Origin: Parvularculaceae bacterium | Lineage (GTDB): Bacteria > Pseudomonadota > Alphaproteobacteria > Caulobacterales > Parvularculaceae | DNA: 64,000 nt | Assembly (NCBI GenBank): GCA_021776475.1 | Contig: JAJFFV010000005.1 | Coordinates: 1,550,001 to 1,614,000 of the forward strand | Direction of reading: 5' to 3' | The notes under the pieces: generated by a model | Told to the model about the DNA's origin: nothing | Seen by the model: the letters and a program-made list of their open reading frames with translations, nothing else | Database searches by the model: none | Part shown: positions 36,646 to 45,606 of the stretch, one piece after another | How the letters are laid out: the number at the start of each line of letters is the position of its first letter | Numbering within the stretch: the stretch's first letter is position 1 | Made by a program: the position numbers and the translations under genes

Positions 36646-39600
36646 CTATGCTGCCGCGATCTCTGCATTATCGGTGAACGGTATTGTGGTTGCCGAGACA
36701 AGAGGAGATGGTGCAGCATCTGGAAATAACGCCTCTAACAGTGATGTTTCAGTTTCTAGTACGGGGCATCTATCTACTGTTGGGAACTATGCGTTTGGGA
36801 TCAGTGCAATCGGCATTGCAACTGAAAACAACACTTCCTCTGTCATGGTCAACAGCAACGGTAATGTATCTACGACGGGGGACAGGTCGATCGGGATACT
36901 TGCATACTCGAACAACGGCATAACCACAGTAACTTCCTCAGGAGACATTTCGACTCTCGGCGATTTTGCAGAAGGTATTTTCGCGCTGGGCAACGGTGAG
37001 ACCGTCGTCAATTCCACCGGCGATGTTAGCACCACTGGAGACGATGCTGTGTCAATCGCAGTAATGAATCTTGGTTCAGGTACCACGTCTGTCAGCTCCT
37101 CTGGAAATGTCTCGAGCGCATCCAGTTACGGCATTTATATATTGGGCGGACAAACCGGCGAGGCCGTTTCTCTGACAACTAGTGGCAATGTGACCGGAGG
37201 CACGGACGGTATCTTTGTAAATGCCGGTACCGGAGATTTGACAGTCCAGGTCAACAGCGACGTGACGGGGGCGGACGACGGCATCGTCACAATTACGCAA
37301 AACGGTACAGATCTCACTGTGGCCGAAGGTCAAACTGTCACCGGCAGCCAGTTCGGCCTTGCCACGATGGCGCAGGGCGGCAGCACAACTTCCAATGATG
37401 ACGTAAATATCATGGGGCTGATTAATGGTATGGTTGCCACATTTGAAGGTGATGACACGCTGACCGTGAGTGCCACCGGCGGGATCAATGGCGCGGCTAT
37501 GCTCGGGGATGGTGATGATACCGTCAACCCTAACACCAACAGCGTGGCGGCCATATTTGGCGGCGACGGGATTGACAGGCTGAATTTTGGTGCTGTCGGT
37601 GGTGGCATCCTGAACGGCAGCGGCGGCGCCGGAGACAGTATCTCGCAGTTTGAGGAGTACAACTTCCTGACCGGCGGCTATATGCTGATCGGCCTCAACC
37701 AGGGACTGACGAATACAAACTTTGTTGCTGGCCAGACCATCCTCGCCGGCATGCTGGAATCCATCAATTCTACAATCGGCTCCAACGCAACACTGCTGAC
37801 AGCCAATGGTGCCAGTATAACTGGTACACTGACAAATAACGGTACTCTCGATGTTGGTGGCGGAGGCATCGATACCCTAACGATAGATGGTGATTTCGTT
37901 CAAACTTCTACCGGCGGGGTGAATATAGATTTCGTTACCGGGCTCAATGATCTTATCAACACCAGCGGTGGCGTGACGCTCAACGGTGCGCTTAACTTCA
38001 CAACCTTCGTCGGTGCGTTGCCGGGAACCACGCAGACCATTATAGATGGCGGCACTGCTCTTAATGGCGTCTTCAGTGACGTGAATGGATTGCTGTCCGG
38101 ACTGTTAATCCAGCAAACGCTTGTATTCGACGCAACCAATTTCGACGTGAATGTTGTGGCAACAGCCATATCAGCTGCAACAATACCTGACCTGACAATA
38201 AACCAGATTAACGCCGGCGATAACCTGATCAGCCTGTTGTCCGATCCAACACTTGACGGTGATCTGCTAGCATTCGGGCAAGCTGTCGGTGCGCTTCAGG
38301 ATAATAACTCATTGCAGATCTCCCTTGAAGAGCTGCATCCGGAATATCTGGATGTTGGTCTCAAGTTCCTGACGACTGCGCAGACCAAATTCATGGATAT
38401 GCTGCTGGCCCGGCCGGATCTGTCTTTCGAACAAGAGCCAGTACAACTTGCCTCCCTCGACGGCGTACCTGTCGCTGTTGCCAAGACGCGCTCAGGTGCC
38501 AGTGTGTGGGGTGCCCTGCAATTGTTCCGTCTGGAGCAGGATGGAGGCCGCGAGAATGTCGATTTTGATGGCGACGCGTTTGAAATTGCAGCAGGGGTCA
38601 ATGGTATTCAGGCAGGCCCGTTCTCGTTCGGTATTGCCGGCGGCTACAGCGATTTCGAGGGCGACTCTGATGGCAGTTCAAGTGCGCCAGCGAGTGATCA
38701 GATCAAGAGCGAAGTCTATCACCTAGGTGTCAGCATGACAGCTGATCTCGGCCAGATCGGAACGTCGGGAACCAACAGCCGGCTTGACGCCGGCGTTGCC
38801 TATGCGAGCGGAGAAAACGAGTTTGCGGTCAACGGTTTTGATCCGACGACCAACCTTCCGACACTGCAAAGTGCAACAGTTGACACGTCCAGTGTCGATG
38901 GCCTTGCCAGGCTTACCTTTGAAAATGACCGCTGGCCGATCACGCCGCATATCCAGGCGGGTGTGAATTATTATGAGCAGGATCCAACGACAGTGGTCGC
39001 CGGCACCAATGCTCTGGTGGTGCAGAAACTGGAAAATACCAGATCGAGCGTCGGCATTGGCGCCACCTATCAGCGTGAATTTGACAATGGTATCGATGTG
39101 AAGGCAAGTCTGACCGGTGTTCAGTATTTTGGCGATACCCAAAACGTCTTCTCATCGCGGTTCGCCTCAACACCGAGCTCCGCGTCAAGCTTTCAAACAT
39201 TCGGGTTTGAGGTTGAGCAACAGGTTCAGTTTGATGCTTCTATCGGTCATTCGTATGATTCCGGTGCCAGGGTGAGCGCCGGCGTCTTTGGTGAAACCGG
39301 TGATCTGGATATTTATGGCGCACAGATCCGATTTGATATGCCGCTGGGCAAGGTGCAGCGGTCGACCAGAAAACGGCAACGGGTTGCGGAAGCTCCGCCT
39401 GCGCCGGTTATTTGTGATGATGGCACGCGCGTTCTGTCGCTTGCAGATTGCCCACTGCCAGTATCGTCTGTGACAGCCCCTGTGGCAGAGCCTTCATGGG
39501 AAGAATTTGGCGTCGTTGTTTATTTCGACCATGACCGGTCAGAACTCCTGTTGGATCAACTTGCCAAGATTGATGCTGCAATAGCGAATTCTGGCGGACG

Positions 39601-39838
39601 TGATGTGAGTATTGTTATGCTCGAAGGGCATACTGATCGGTCGGGCAGCCTCGGTTACAACGAAGACCTCTCACGCCGCCGCGCGTTGGTCGTAAGGGAC
39701 GCGTTGGTTGCAAAGGGCATTACTGTCAGCAAGGTAACGTATGAATACTTTGGCGAGACCCGTCCCGCCATTCCGACTGATGATGGTGTGAAGCTGAGAG
39801 ACAACCGGCGAACAGAAATCATAATACGGGTGAAGTGA
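36623..39838 (+). CDS. Autotransporter-like beta-helix protein with barrel and C-terminal OmpA domain, 5' end disrupted
   Basis: A 1071-aa surface protein. Residues 1-250 consist of repeats of about 20-30 aa with the theme G-x-V/I-S-T-T/L-G-D-x-A-x-G-I, typical of a beta-helix passenger. Residues about 250-620 are a Gly/Asn/Thr-rich continuation. Residues about 625-925 look like an autotransporter barrel, starting GASVWGALQLFR. Residues about 965-1071 form an OmpA-like peptidoglycan-binding domain (VYFDHDRSELL, LEGHTDRSGS, NEDLSRRRALVVRDAL). No signal peptide is present and the ORF opens inside a repeat, so the true 5' end is missing at the junction near 36625. A membrane-anchored adhesin is likely. 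Confidence 0.72.
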   Translation: MHVTTTGNYAAAISALSVNGIVVAETRGDGAASGNNASNSDVSVSSTGHLSTVGNYAFGISAIGIATENNTSSVMVNSNGNVSTTGDRSIGILAYSNNGITTVTSSGDISTLGDFAEGIFALGNGETVVNSTGDVSTTGDDAVSIAVMNLGSGTTSVSSSGNVSSASSYGIYILGGQTGEAVSLTTSGNVTGGTDGIFVNAGTGDLTVQVNSDVTGADDGIVTITQNGTDLTVAEGQTVTGSQFGLATMAQGGSTTSNDDVNIMGLINGMVATFEGDDTLTVSATGGINGAAMLGDGDDTVNPNTNSVAAIFGGDGIDRLNFGAVGGGILNGSGGAGDSISQFEEYNFLTGGYMLIGLNQGLTNTNFVAGQTILAGMLESINSTIGSNATLLTANGASITGTLTNNGTLDVGGGGIDTLTIDGDFVQTSTGGVNIDFVTGLNDLINTSGGVTLNGALNFTTFVGALPGTTQTIIDGGTALNGVFSDVNGLLSGLLIQQTLVFDATNFDVNVVATAISAATIPDLTINQINAGDNLISLLSDPTLDGDLLAFGQAVGALQDNNSLQISLEELHPEYLDVGLKFLTTAQTKFMDMLLARPDLSFEQEPVQLASLDGVPVAVAKTRSGASVWGALQLFRLEQDGGRENVDFDGDAFEIAAGVNGIQAGPFSFGIAGGYSDFEGDSDGSSSAPASDQIKSEVYHLGVSMTADLGQIGTSGTNSRLDAGVAYASGENEFAVNGFDPTTNLPTLQSATVDTSSVDGLARLTFENDRWPITPHIQAGVNYYEQDPTTVVAGTNALVVQKLENTRSSVGIGATYQREFDNGIDVKASLTGVQYFGDTQNVFSSRFASTPSSASSFQTFGFEVEQQVQFDASIGHSYDSGARVSAGVFGETGDLDIYGAQIRFDMPLGKVQRSTRKRQRVAEAPPAPVICDDGTRVLSLADCPLPVSSVTAPVAEPSWEEFGVVVYFDHDRSELLLDQLAKIDAAIANSGGRDVSIVMLEGHTDRSGSLGYNEDLSRRRALVVRDALVAKGITVSKVTYEYFGETRPAIPTDDGVKLRDNRRTEIIIRVK

Positions 39839-40199
39839 TCCTGCACGGCAGCATATGGGAGGTGCTCTTGCTGCCCTCCCGTCGTTAAAGAACAAAACTC
39901 CGGATACTTTACCCGATTAAAAAGTACCCCGGGTCAAGCACAATCTGAGTCGACTTTTAGCGGCATCACCCGCGCGCTCATTTCAAGGAAATCGCGATGC
40001 TGACACTACCGAGGCGGGCTCCATGGGGAATTTTCGTTTGATATACAGGGAAGACAGAAAGCGTATAGCGTCCGAACCGAACTATCGCGCTTATATTGTC
40101 AAGATTGTGCAAGCTAAATTGGCTGCCATGCAGATATTGACATGAACATGACAGTCAAGAGACATTGTGCGATAGTCATCGATATAGGGGTATTGGGGC
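39839..40199. other. 361-bp intergenic region between autotransporter and hydrolase genes
   Basis: No convincing gene. Just after the autotransporter stop, GGCAGC (39847-39852) can pair with GCTGCC (39870-39875), or GGGAGG (39857-39862) with CCTCCC (39875-39880); these hairpins are mutually exclusive, and the U-tract is poor, so this is at best a weak terminator. The remainder is AT-rich with no clear promoter that I can name. Confidence 0.4.
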
Positions 40200-42398
40200 A
40201 TGACAAAAATAATAACAGTACATGGCACTTTCGCTGGAGATGACGCGGATGAGGGCGACAAGTGGTGGCAAAAAGGCTCACCATTCCTGACAGAATTACA
40301 AGATTATATTGAAGAACCCCTCGACGTTGAACCATTCCACTGGTCCGGCGCCAACTCGGAGGTAGACCGGCGTAAGGCGGGCAACAAACTCTGGAAAAAT
40401 GTCAAGGCAGAACCGGAGCAGGCAATTGTCATTGGCCACAGTCACGGTGGCAGTGTTGGTATCCATGCAATGGCCATGGCATTCCTGAAACAGCCAAAGA
40501 AAGCCGCTGATTTGTTCAGAGGATTTGTATCGGTGGGTACGCCGATGATCCTTTTCAAGGGGAACCGGAATCCGTTTACACGTTTTGATATATATGGGCG
40601 GCTGCTGCTGCTTTATGTATTAAGCCTTCTTGTCTGGATATTTTTTGATCAAGGTATAACCTTCGAAAACGCAGCAAATATCCCACAAACCATTGGCATT
40701 TTGATTAGCGATTTCAGATCCTGGATTTCAGGTTCTATCATACTGTTTCTTATCCTCGTGAGTGTTCGATCTGTGAGGCGACGTGGCGTCTTTGCACGAA
40801 ATCAACTTAGGCAACTGTTTAAGAGCAAGTACATTCCCGTGAGCCACAAACGTGACGAAGCCATCAATGGGCTGATCAAAGGGAAAACACTGTCACCAAA
40901 GATATTCAATTACAGAAATACTGTGGTCGGCATTTTTTCTCTTCTGTCATTTGGTGCCGTCTCGCTCGATGTCCTTTCCGACGTCTTATATCTAAATACA
41001 AGCGATGATCACTATTTTGAAAGTGAAGGGGGTGCGCCGGATCAATCAAAACCCTTAACCTATCTTTCAAGTGCGCCTGACGTTTATTTCGGCCTGCCCG
41101 GTCCAAATAACAGCCGGCGCGCCTACGATTTTTTTGGTGGAAAAACTTTTAAGACAAATAATATGCTCAAGGCGGTACCAATTAGCGATTTCTGGAATAC
41201 ACCTGAAATCTCGGCTGAACTCGCCAAGCCCGAAAACAGTTGGATACGAGAAATCCAGCAGTCCCTTCCCATCGATGGAGGCTACATTTTTTTCGAAGAA
41301 AGCCAGGAGTTTTTGTTGCGTAGCGCAATGACGGAAAACATCCGATCTTTGTTTGAAATTGGCAAAGAAAACTACGCTGCAGCTGCGGCGTGCATTCCCT
41401 ATGCGCCGTCTCCTTGCCCTGAAGACGAGCTTGTAATATCTCAAAATCCAACAGGAACTCCAGACCACAGAGCCTTTTTTGAGCTCATGGCCCTTGAGTT
41501 CATTGTACCTGCCCAGGATTCACAAAATGGTGCCGAGGTGTTGATTCAACGCCTTCCCGCATCGATCATCACTTTCGTTCCGAAGGCCCAACTTTCCGGC
41601 CGTTTAACAGATCAATCCGTACTTCGTGGGAGTAAATTTCTTGCAGGAAAATGGGCCGATACGCTGACAAACAGCGCCTGTGATTTGACAGGAGATCCCG
41701 ACCTTTCAGCCGAATTCGACCCCTGTACTCTCCTTCATCCGTCCAATGATAGCTATTTACGAAGTGTTTTATACCGGTTCGGGGAAATCAAAGGAAATCT
41801 CCTCAACACTGCTCTCGACTGGCCGATTATTCTCTCTCTTGTTGATCAAGCTCCGTTTTTGGATCCTCTGATTAACTCAATTTTCTTTCAAATATTTCTG
41901 GTTATCATTCTTACTGGGATAGTTTCAATATTGGTCAGTTTCATCATCAATCCGATGCTGAGCTCAACAACCACGGGTACATTGAGAAAAACCGCCTTTG
42001 GTAATGACGGGTTCGGAGAACGGGTCGCCGATGTGAAGGCCAGCCTTGATTTCACTGACAACAGGGTAGGCACATTACCTCAGGAAGTCGAAGAGGACAT
42101 GATCGCAAATTCGTTGCACGATGCACCCATGGCGATCCAGCGATTACGCATGATGCTTTCCGGTGAGGGACTAGGTAGTGGTGGTATAGACCCAATTTCA
42201 GTAGCAATGAAATTTGAAAAAAGTGAACTTATCCATAATGCCTACTTCCACTCACCTGCATTCATAAAATACCTTGCCGCACTCATGATTGAAAAATTTG
42301 GCTTAACAGCCTCTTCGAAATTCAAAAAGGATGAACAAGCGTTGGCCTTTCAGTATCTGCTTTCATCAGGCACAGAAGCTCGTTCTCAACTTAACTGA
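40200..42398 (+). CDS. Membrane-anchored alpha/beta hydrolase-like protein of unknown function
   Basis: A 732-aa protein. The N-terminal part (about residues 1-130) is an alpha/beta hydrolase with VHGTFAG (oxyanion region, residues 7-13) and nucleophile elbow G79-H-S81-H-G-G, followed by FVSVGTPM. Four membrane helices are predicted (about 137-157, 178-196, 240-265 and 555-588), with a large exported segment of about 290 residues between the third and fourth. A charged cytoplasmic tail (about 600-732) ends the protein. The base composition is visibly AT-richer than the core genes, and rare codons such as ATA are frequent, suggesting acquisition. Lipase or esterase activity is inferred from the elbow; the family is not recognised. 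Confidence 0.6.
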   Translation: MTKIITVHGTFAGDDADEGDKWWQKGSPFLTELQDYIEEPLDVEPFHWSGANSEVDRRKAGNKLWKNVKAEPEQAIVIGHSHGGSVGIHAMAMAFLKQPKKAADLFRGFVSVGTPMILFKGNRNPFTRFDIYGRLLLLYVLSLLVWIFFDQGITFENAANIPQTIGILISDFRSWISGSIILFLILVSVRSVRRRGVFARNQLRQLFKSKYIPVSHKRDEAINGLIKGKTLSPKIFNYRNTVVGIFSLLSFGAVSLDVLSDVLYLNTSDDHYFESEGGAPDQSKPLTYLSSAPDVYFGLPGPNNSRRAYDFFGGKTFKTNNMLKAVPISDFWNTPEISAELAKPENSWIREIQQSLPIDGGYIFFEESQEFLLRSAMTENIRSLFEIGKENYAAAAACIPYAPSPCPEDELVISQNPTGTPDHRAFFELMALEFIVPAQDSQNGAEVLIQRLPASIITFVPKAQLSGRLTDQSVLRGSKFLAGKWADTLTNSACDLTGDPDLSAEFDPCTLLHPSNDSYLRSVLYRFGEIKGNLLNTALDWPIILSLVDQAPFLDPLINSIFFQIFLVIILTGIVSILVSFIINPMLSSTTTGTLRKTAFGNDGFGERVADVKASLDFTDNRVGTLPQEVEEDMIANSLHDAPMAIQRLRMMLSGEGLGSGGIDPISVAMKFEKSELIHNAYFHSPAFIKYLAALMIEKFGLTASSKFKKDEQALAFQYLLSSGTEARSQLN

Positions 42399-42612
42399 AC
42401 AGAATTATTCATCACGCTCCATACCAGTGGAGATTTGAGAAATATGCCTCGGGCGGTGTTATTTCGTCTTCATCAGTTTCTGCCGTGTCCGCTCTTTCAG
42501 GGTTGTCGCTCACACAGTTGGAAGCAATTGAGCGGGCAAGTGCCTCCAAGCTTCATCATAACGCATTCCTGCGCACCTAGGTTGGTAGCGACAAAAACCG
42601 TCTTAATCCGCG

Positions 42613-43158
42613 CTATTCGTCAGAGGCGCCGGCTCCGTTGATATATTTTGGACCAAGGGCCGCTATTGTTTTCTCGACATCATTGTACTGTCCGATCTTA
42701 TAGCCCTCCGGGATGTCCTTATACATCTTCAAAACCATTTCCACCCCGGGCTTCAGCACTGTGATCGGCGTCCCACCACTTAGAGTTGTATAGGTGTTGC
42801 CGGAATAGCTGCCATAGGCTGTAGAGCCGTATCCTGGAGACCTTATCCGACCAAATGTTGACGTTTGGGCGCTGATCGGCGTGTATGTTGTCGAGGATGA
42901 TGAAAGATCGGTACTTTGAATATACACAAAGTACTTGTAATTGGTCTCCAGTGCTCGTTCGGCGGCCCACAACAAAGCCATTTCAGATACCTGCCCCTTC
43001 GTTGTAAAGCCGTTACCTTTTGCTTCAACAGAAAGAATGTCTGGCGCAAGCCATTGATGCGTCATTCCACCGGTAAATATTGGGCTTTGCCCTTCCTGAA
43101 CATAAGGAGTAGCGCACGCCGTAAGTGATAAGATCACGAGCCAAAGTACTTTTTTCAT
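42613..43158 (-). CDS. CC0125/CC1285-family lipoprotein
   Basis: A 181-aa predicted lipoprotein. The start is the ATG at 43158, with a GGTGAG Shine-Dalgarno close upstream. The signal peptide ends in LTACA (Cys15). The conserved centre LSVEAKGNGFTTKGQVSEM and the ALLWAAERAL-x-TNYKYF stretch match the small lipoproteins found first in Caulobacter. A Ser/Tyr/Gly-rich segment follows (about residues 95-135), then a hydrophobic-charged helix region. Outer-membrane location is likely; no function known. Confidence 0.78.
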   Translation of the reverse strand: MKKVLWLVILSLTACATPYVQEGQSPIFTGGMTHQWLAPDILSVEAKGNGFTTKGQVSEMALLWAAERALETNYKYFVYIQSTDLSSSSTTYTPISAQTSTFGRIRSPGYGSTAYGSYSGNTYTTLSGGTPITVLKPGVEMVLKMYKDIPEGYKIGQYNDVEKTIAALGPKYINGAGASDE

Positions 43159-43185
43159 TTTCTCACCCAATTGCGTGAACAGCAT

Positions 43186-43653
43186 AAGACAACGCGCAGG
43201 TTTTCTATTCAGTTATGTCTCACGCTGAATAAAGGATTCTGCAGGGTCTTCATCTGTCAATTCACGCGTGGAACCATGCCAGGACAAGATTTCAGTAACC
43301 GTCACAGTGATACTGTCAGACAGAACACACCCACAGCCCAAGCCTATCATCAATCCGAAGGCAATCCTATTTTTTTTAAACCAGGGCTTTCGCGCTTTCA
43401 GAGTGATCTCGCTCAACAATAATGTGACGCTCTTCTGTTACCGCGTCTTATAGGTATGAGCGCTTCGGATGGTCCTCGCCATGACTCAAGTGTTGGCGCC
43501 ACCCGCAACTGAGATTGCTGTTGCCAGCGATGACTTGCACGAGATCCAACCTGGGTCTGATTTTCGCCATCTTTTAGCTGCTTTTGGGAACGAAGACTGT
43601 GATGTTGCTCATGGCCCTTTTCAAAGGGAGAGTGTGCCGGGAGGAGGCATCGG
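43186..43653. other. 468-bp region with at most one doubtful small gene
   Basis: No well-supported gene. A minus-strand ORF at 43213-43419 (68 aa, TTG start, one predicted membrane helix FGLMIGLGCGCVL after a basic WFKKNR stretch) could encode a small membrane protein, but no Shine-Dalgarno supports it. The segment 43420-43640 shows no coding signature. The last bases carry the GGGAGGAGG Shine-Dalgarno of the RTX gene. Confidence 0.3.
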
Positions 43654-44778
43654 ATGTTCAAGGGATCTTACGAAGATTTTTTTGACGCGTTGCGCCAACG
43701 TGAGTCTGGCGGCGATTATACGGTCGTTAACAGCGCCGGATTTCTCGGCGCCTATCAATTTGGCGAAGCAGCTCTCGTCGATCTGGGGTTTGTGACTAAT
43801 GACGGCTCGCCGTTTGACAACCAATACAACGGCACGTTTACCGGCAAGGCTGGCGTGCACAGCGTCGGAGATTTCTTGAACAGTGTCACCGCACAGGACC
43901 AAGCAGCCGCCGAATGGTTCCCGTTACTCTGGAACAGGATCCGAGCCAACGACCTTGAGTTTTACGATGGTCAGACCTTAAACGGCGTACTTTTGACAAA
44001 GACAGGCATGGTCGCGGCTGCACACCTTCTGGGTGTCGGCGGCCTCAAGAATTTCATTCTGTCTGGCGGCGTAGATGCCGGTGCCGATGGGTTTGGCACG
44101 TCCATTGTCGAGTATATAAACCTGTTGGGCAACTACGAAGCACCAGCCGCTTTTATAAACAATCTGGACAAAGATAATGTAATATTTGGCGGCACCGGTG
44201 ACGATTCTCTTGTCGGCATGGAAGGGAACGATACGCTTGTCGGCAGGGAAGGTAACGACATACTGGATGGCGGTGCCGGTGACGACATTATCGACGGCGC
44301 GGCCGGGCTCGACCAGATCTTCGGGGGCGATGGCAACGATCTTATTGATGGCGGAACAGGTGCGGACTGGATCGAAGGCGGTTCTGGTCAAAATACTTTA
44401 AGGGGTGCCAGCGGAGACGACACCTTTATCATAAGTACCGGAAGCGACATTGTGGAAACCGGCTCTGGCAACGACATCGTTAAAGTGCTGGATCTCTCGG
44501 GCACTACCAGAATTTCAGATTTCGAGCAGGGTGTGGACCTGATTGACCTCTCTCAAATCTCTTCGGCGGTGCTCGTTAGCGATGGGCGCTGCGCAACACA
44601 ACAGGAGTTGGCCGACTCTCTTGTTTTCGTGCAAATTGGGGGAGACACTATCGCCGCGATAGAAAAACACTTCCCAAAAGGACTATCGGCTGACTATGGG
44701 ATCGAAGACGCCTTCCTCATCTTCGAGAATTCTGTTGCCGCTGAATTTGACGTAGCGGATGATTTTATCTGGAGTTGA
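43654..44778 (+). CDS. RTX calcium-binding protein with lysozyme-like N-terminal domain
   Basis: A 374-aa protein probably secreted by a type I system: no signal peptide, and GGxGxDxLx nonapeptide repeats run from about residue 172 to 265 (for example NDTLVGREGNDILDGGAGDD). Residues 1-165 look like a lysozyme/transglycosylase domain: E17 in RQRESGGDYTVVNSAGFLGAYQFGE resembles the catalytic Glu and the GxYQFG segment of peptidoglycan lyases. The last 100 residues, acidic and hydrophobic, may be the type I secretion signal. No ABC/HlyD/TolC genes are in this window. GGGAGGAGG precedes the ATG. Confidence 0.72.
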   Translation: MFKGSYEDFFDALRQRESGGDYTVVNSAGFLGAYQFGEAALVDLGFVTNDGSPFDNQYNGTFTGKAGVHSVGDFLNSVTAQDQAAAEWFPLLWNRIRANDLEFYDGQTLNGVLLTKTGMVAAAHLLGVGGLKNFILSGGVDAGADGFGTSIVEYINLLGNYEAPAAFINNLDKDNVIFGGTGDDSLVGMEGNDTLVGREGNDILDGGAGDDIIDGAAGLDQIFGGDGNDLIDGGTGADWIEGGSGQNTLRGASGDDTFIISTGSDIVETGSGNDIVKVLDLSGTTRISDFEQGVDLIDLSQISSAVLVSDGRCATQQELADSLVFVQIGGDTIAAIEKHFPKGLSADYGIEDAFLIFENSVAAEFDVADDFIWS

Positions 44779-44968
44779 CGCCGCGGCGTTGGACACAGAA
44801 ACGCACACAGAGCTGATTTACGCCAACCGGAAAAGCCCGATACATATGCCAGACCCGCGTGAGGTGACCATATTCTGGCGGTCTCATGAATTCTGTGACA
44901 TAGTACTTTTGGTTGGCGGTCAGCGCGTTTTTGCCTGGCAGCCAGAGATGGATTAAAATTGGAAAAAC

Positions 44969-45424
44969 ATGATGAAATTTTCGGTTGCTACGTTCTTGAC
45001 TGCTTTTGTCCTGTCTGTTGGAGTTTCTCACGCGGAAGATCCTGCCACACCTCGGATGGCCATTGGGAAAGGAGAAAAAAACTGGATAATCACAGAAGGC
45101 GCAACACGTGATGCCTCAACCTTTTCCTTTCCGGAGGTGATGATTGATGGCAATGGTTGGCTCGTCATGCATCCATTTAAGGACGGTGTGCCGAATGGAA
45201 AGATTTATGTAGGGCACACATATATTTCTGACGGCTTGAACACAGATGTACGCATAGATGTTGAGCCTGCCGCGAAAAGTGGCGATTTGTTTATCGTCAT
45301 GCTGCACAGTGATGTGGACGAAGATGAAGTTTTTGATTTTATTTTTGTCGATGAAACACATGTGGAAGACCGCGCTATCTTTGAGGGTGATCGAATGATC
45401 GCGCATGTATATTCTGCACCATAA
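44969..45424 (+). CDS. Small secreted protein, DUF7282-like
   Basis: A 151-aa protein with a clear Sec signal peptide (cleavage after SHA near residue 22). The mature part, with TFSFPEVMIDGNGWLVMHPFKDG and VIMLHSDVDEDEVFDF-like stretches, resembles the DUF7282 beta-sandwich pattern (xxFPxVxIDxxGWLVxHxxxxG...AMLHxDxxxD). Function unknown. It follows the RTX gene by 190 bp. Confidence 0.65.
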   Translation: MMKFSVATFLTAFVLSVGVSHAEDPATPRMAIGKGEKNWIITEGATRDASTFSFPEVMIDGNGWLVMHPFKDGVPNGKIYVGHTYISDGLNTDVRIDVEPAAKSGDLFIVMLHSDVDEDEVFDFIFVDETHVEDRAIFEGDRMIAHVYSAP

Positions 45425-45606
45425 AGCAACACAGAAGACGCAAATCGATATCAAGCTTTACCAGGAAAGTGTTGCCAGCGCTCTCAGCAAAAGTACCCCC
45501 AATTCGGTGAAGATCGGACAAGTCTGCATAGCTGTCACCGGTCGTAGTTTTCTTTGCTTGCCGTTAGATTTCCGGCCCCCTAAAAAGCGGACAAAGGAGA
45601 CCTGTC

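Noticed and set aside
39847-39880. H-type RNA pseudoknot after the autotransporter gene
   Set aside because: The two helices interleave, but the loop lengths (8 nt between the second and third strands, none between the third and fourth) do not allow the usual coaxial geometry.
43413-43795. Open frames on both strands before the RTX gene
   Set aside because: No Shine-Dalgarno, no domain, and the plus-strand frame runs out of frame into the RTX coding sequence.
44759-45031. Small open frames between the RTX gene and the secreted protein
   Set aside because: Compositionally random, without start signals; they overlap the ends of the better-supported genes.
35597-45606. Integrated element with att repeats at tRNA-Ser
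   Set aside because: No integrase and no second copy of the tRNA 3' end could be found by eye within the window; only the accessory character remains.
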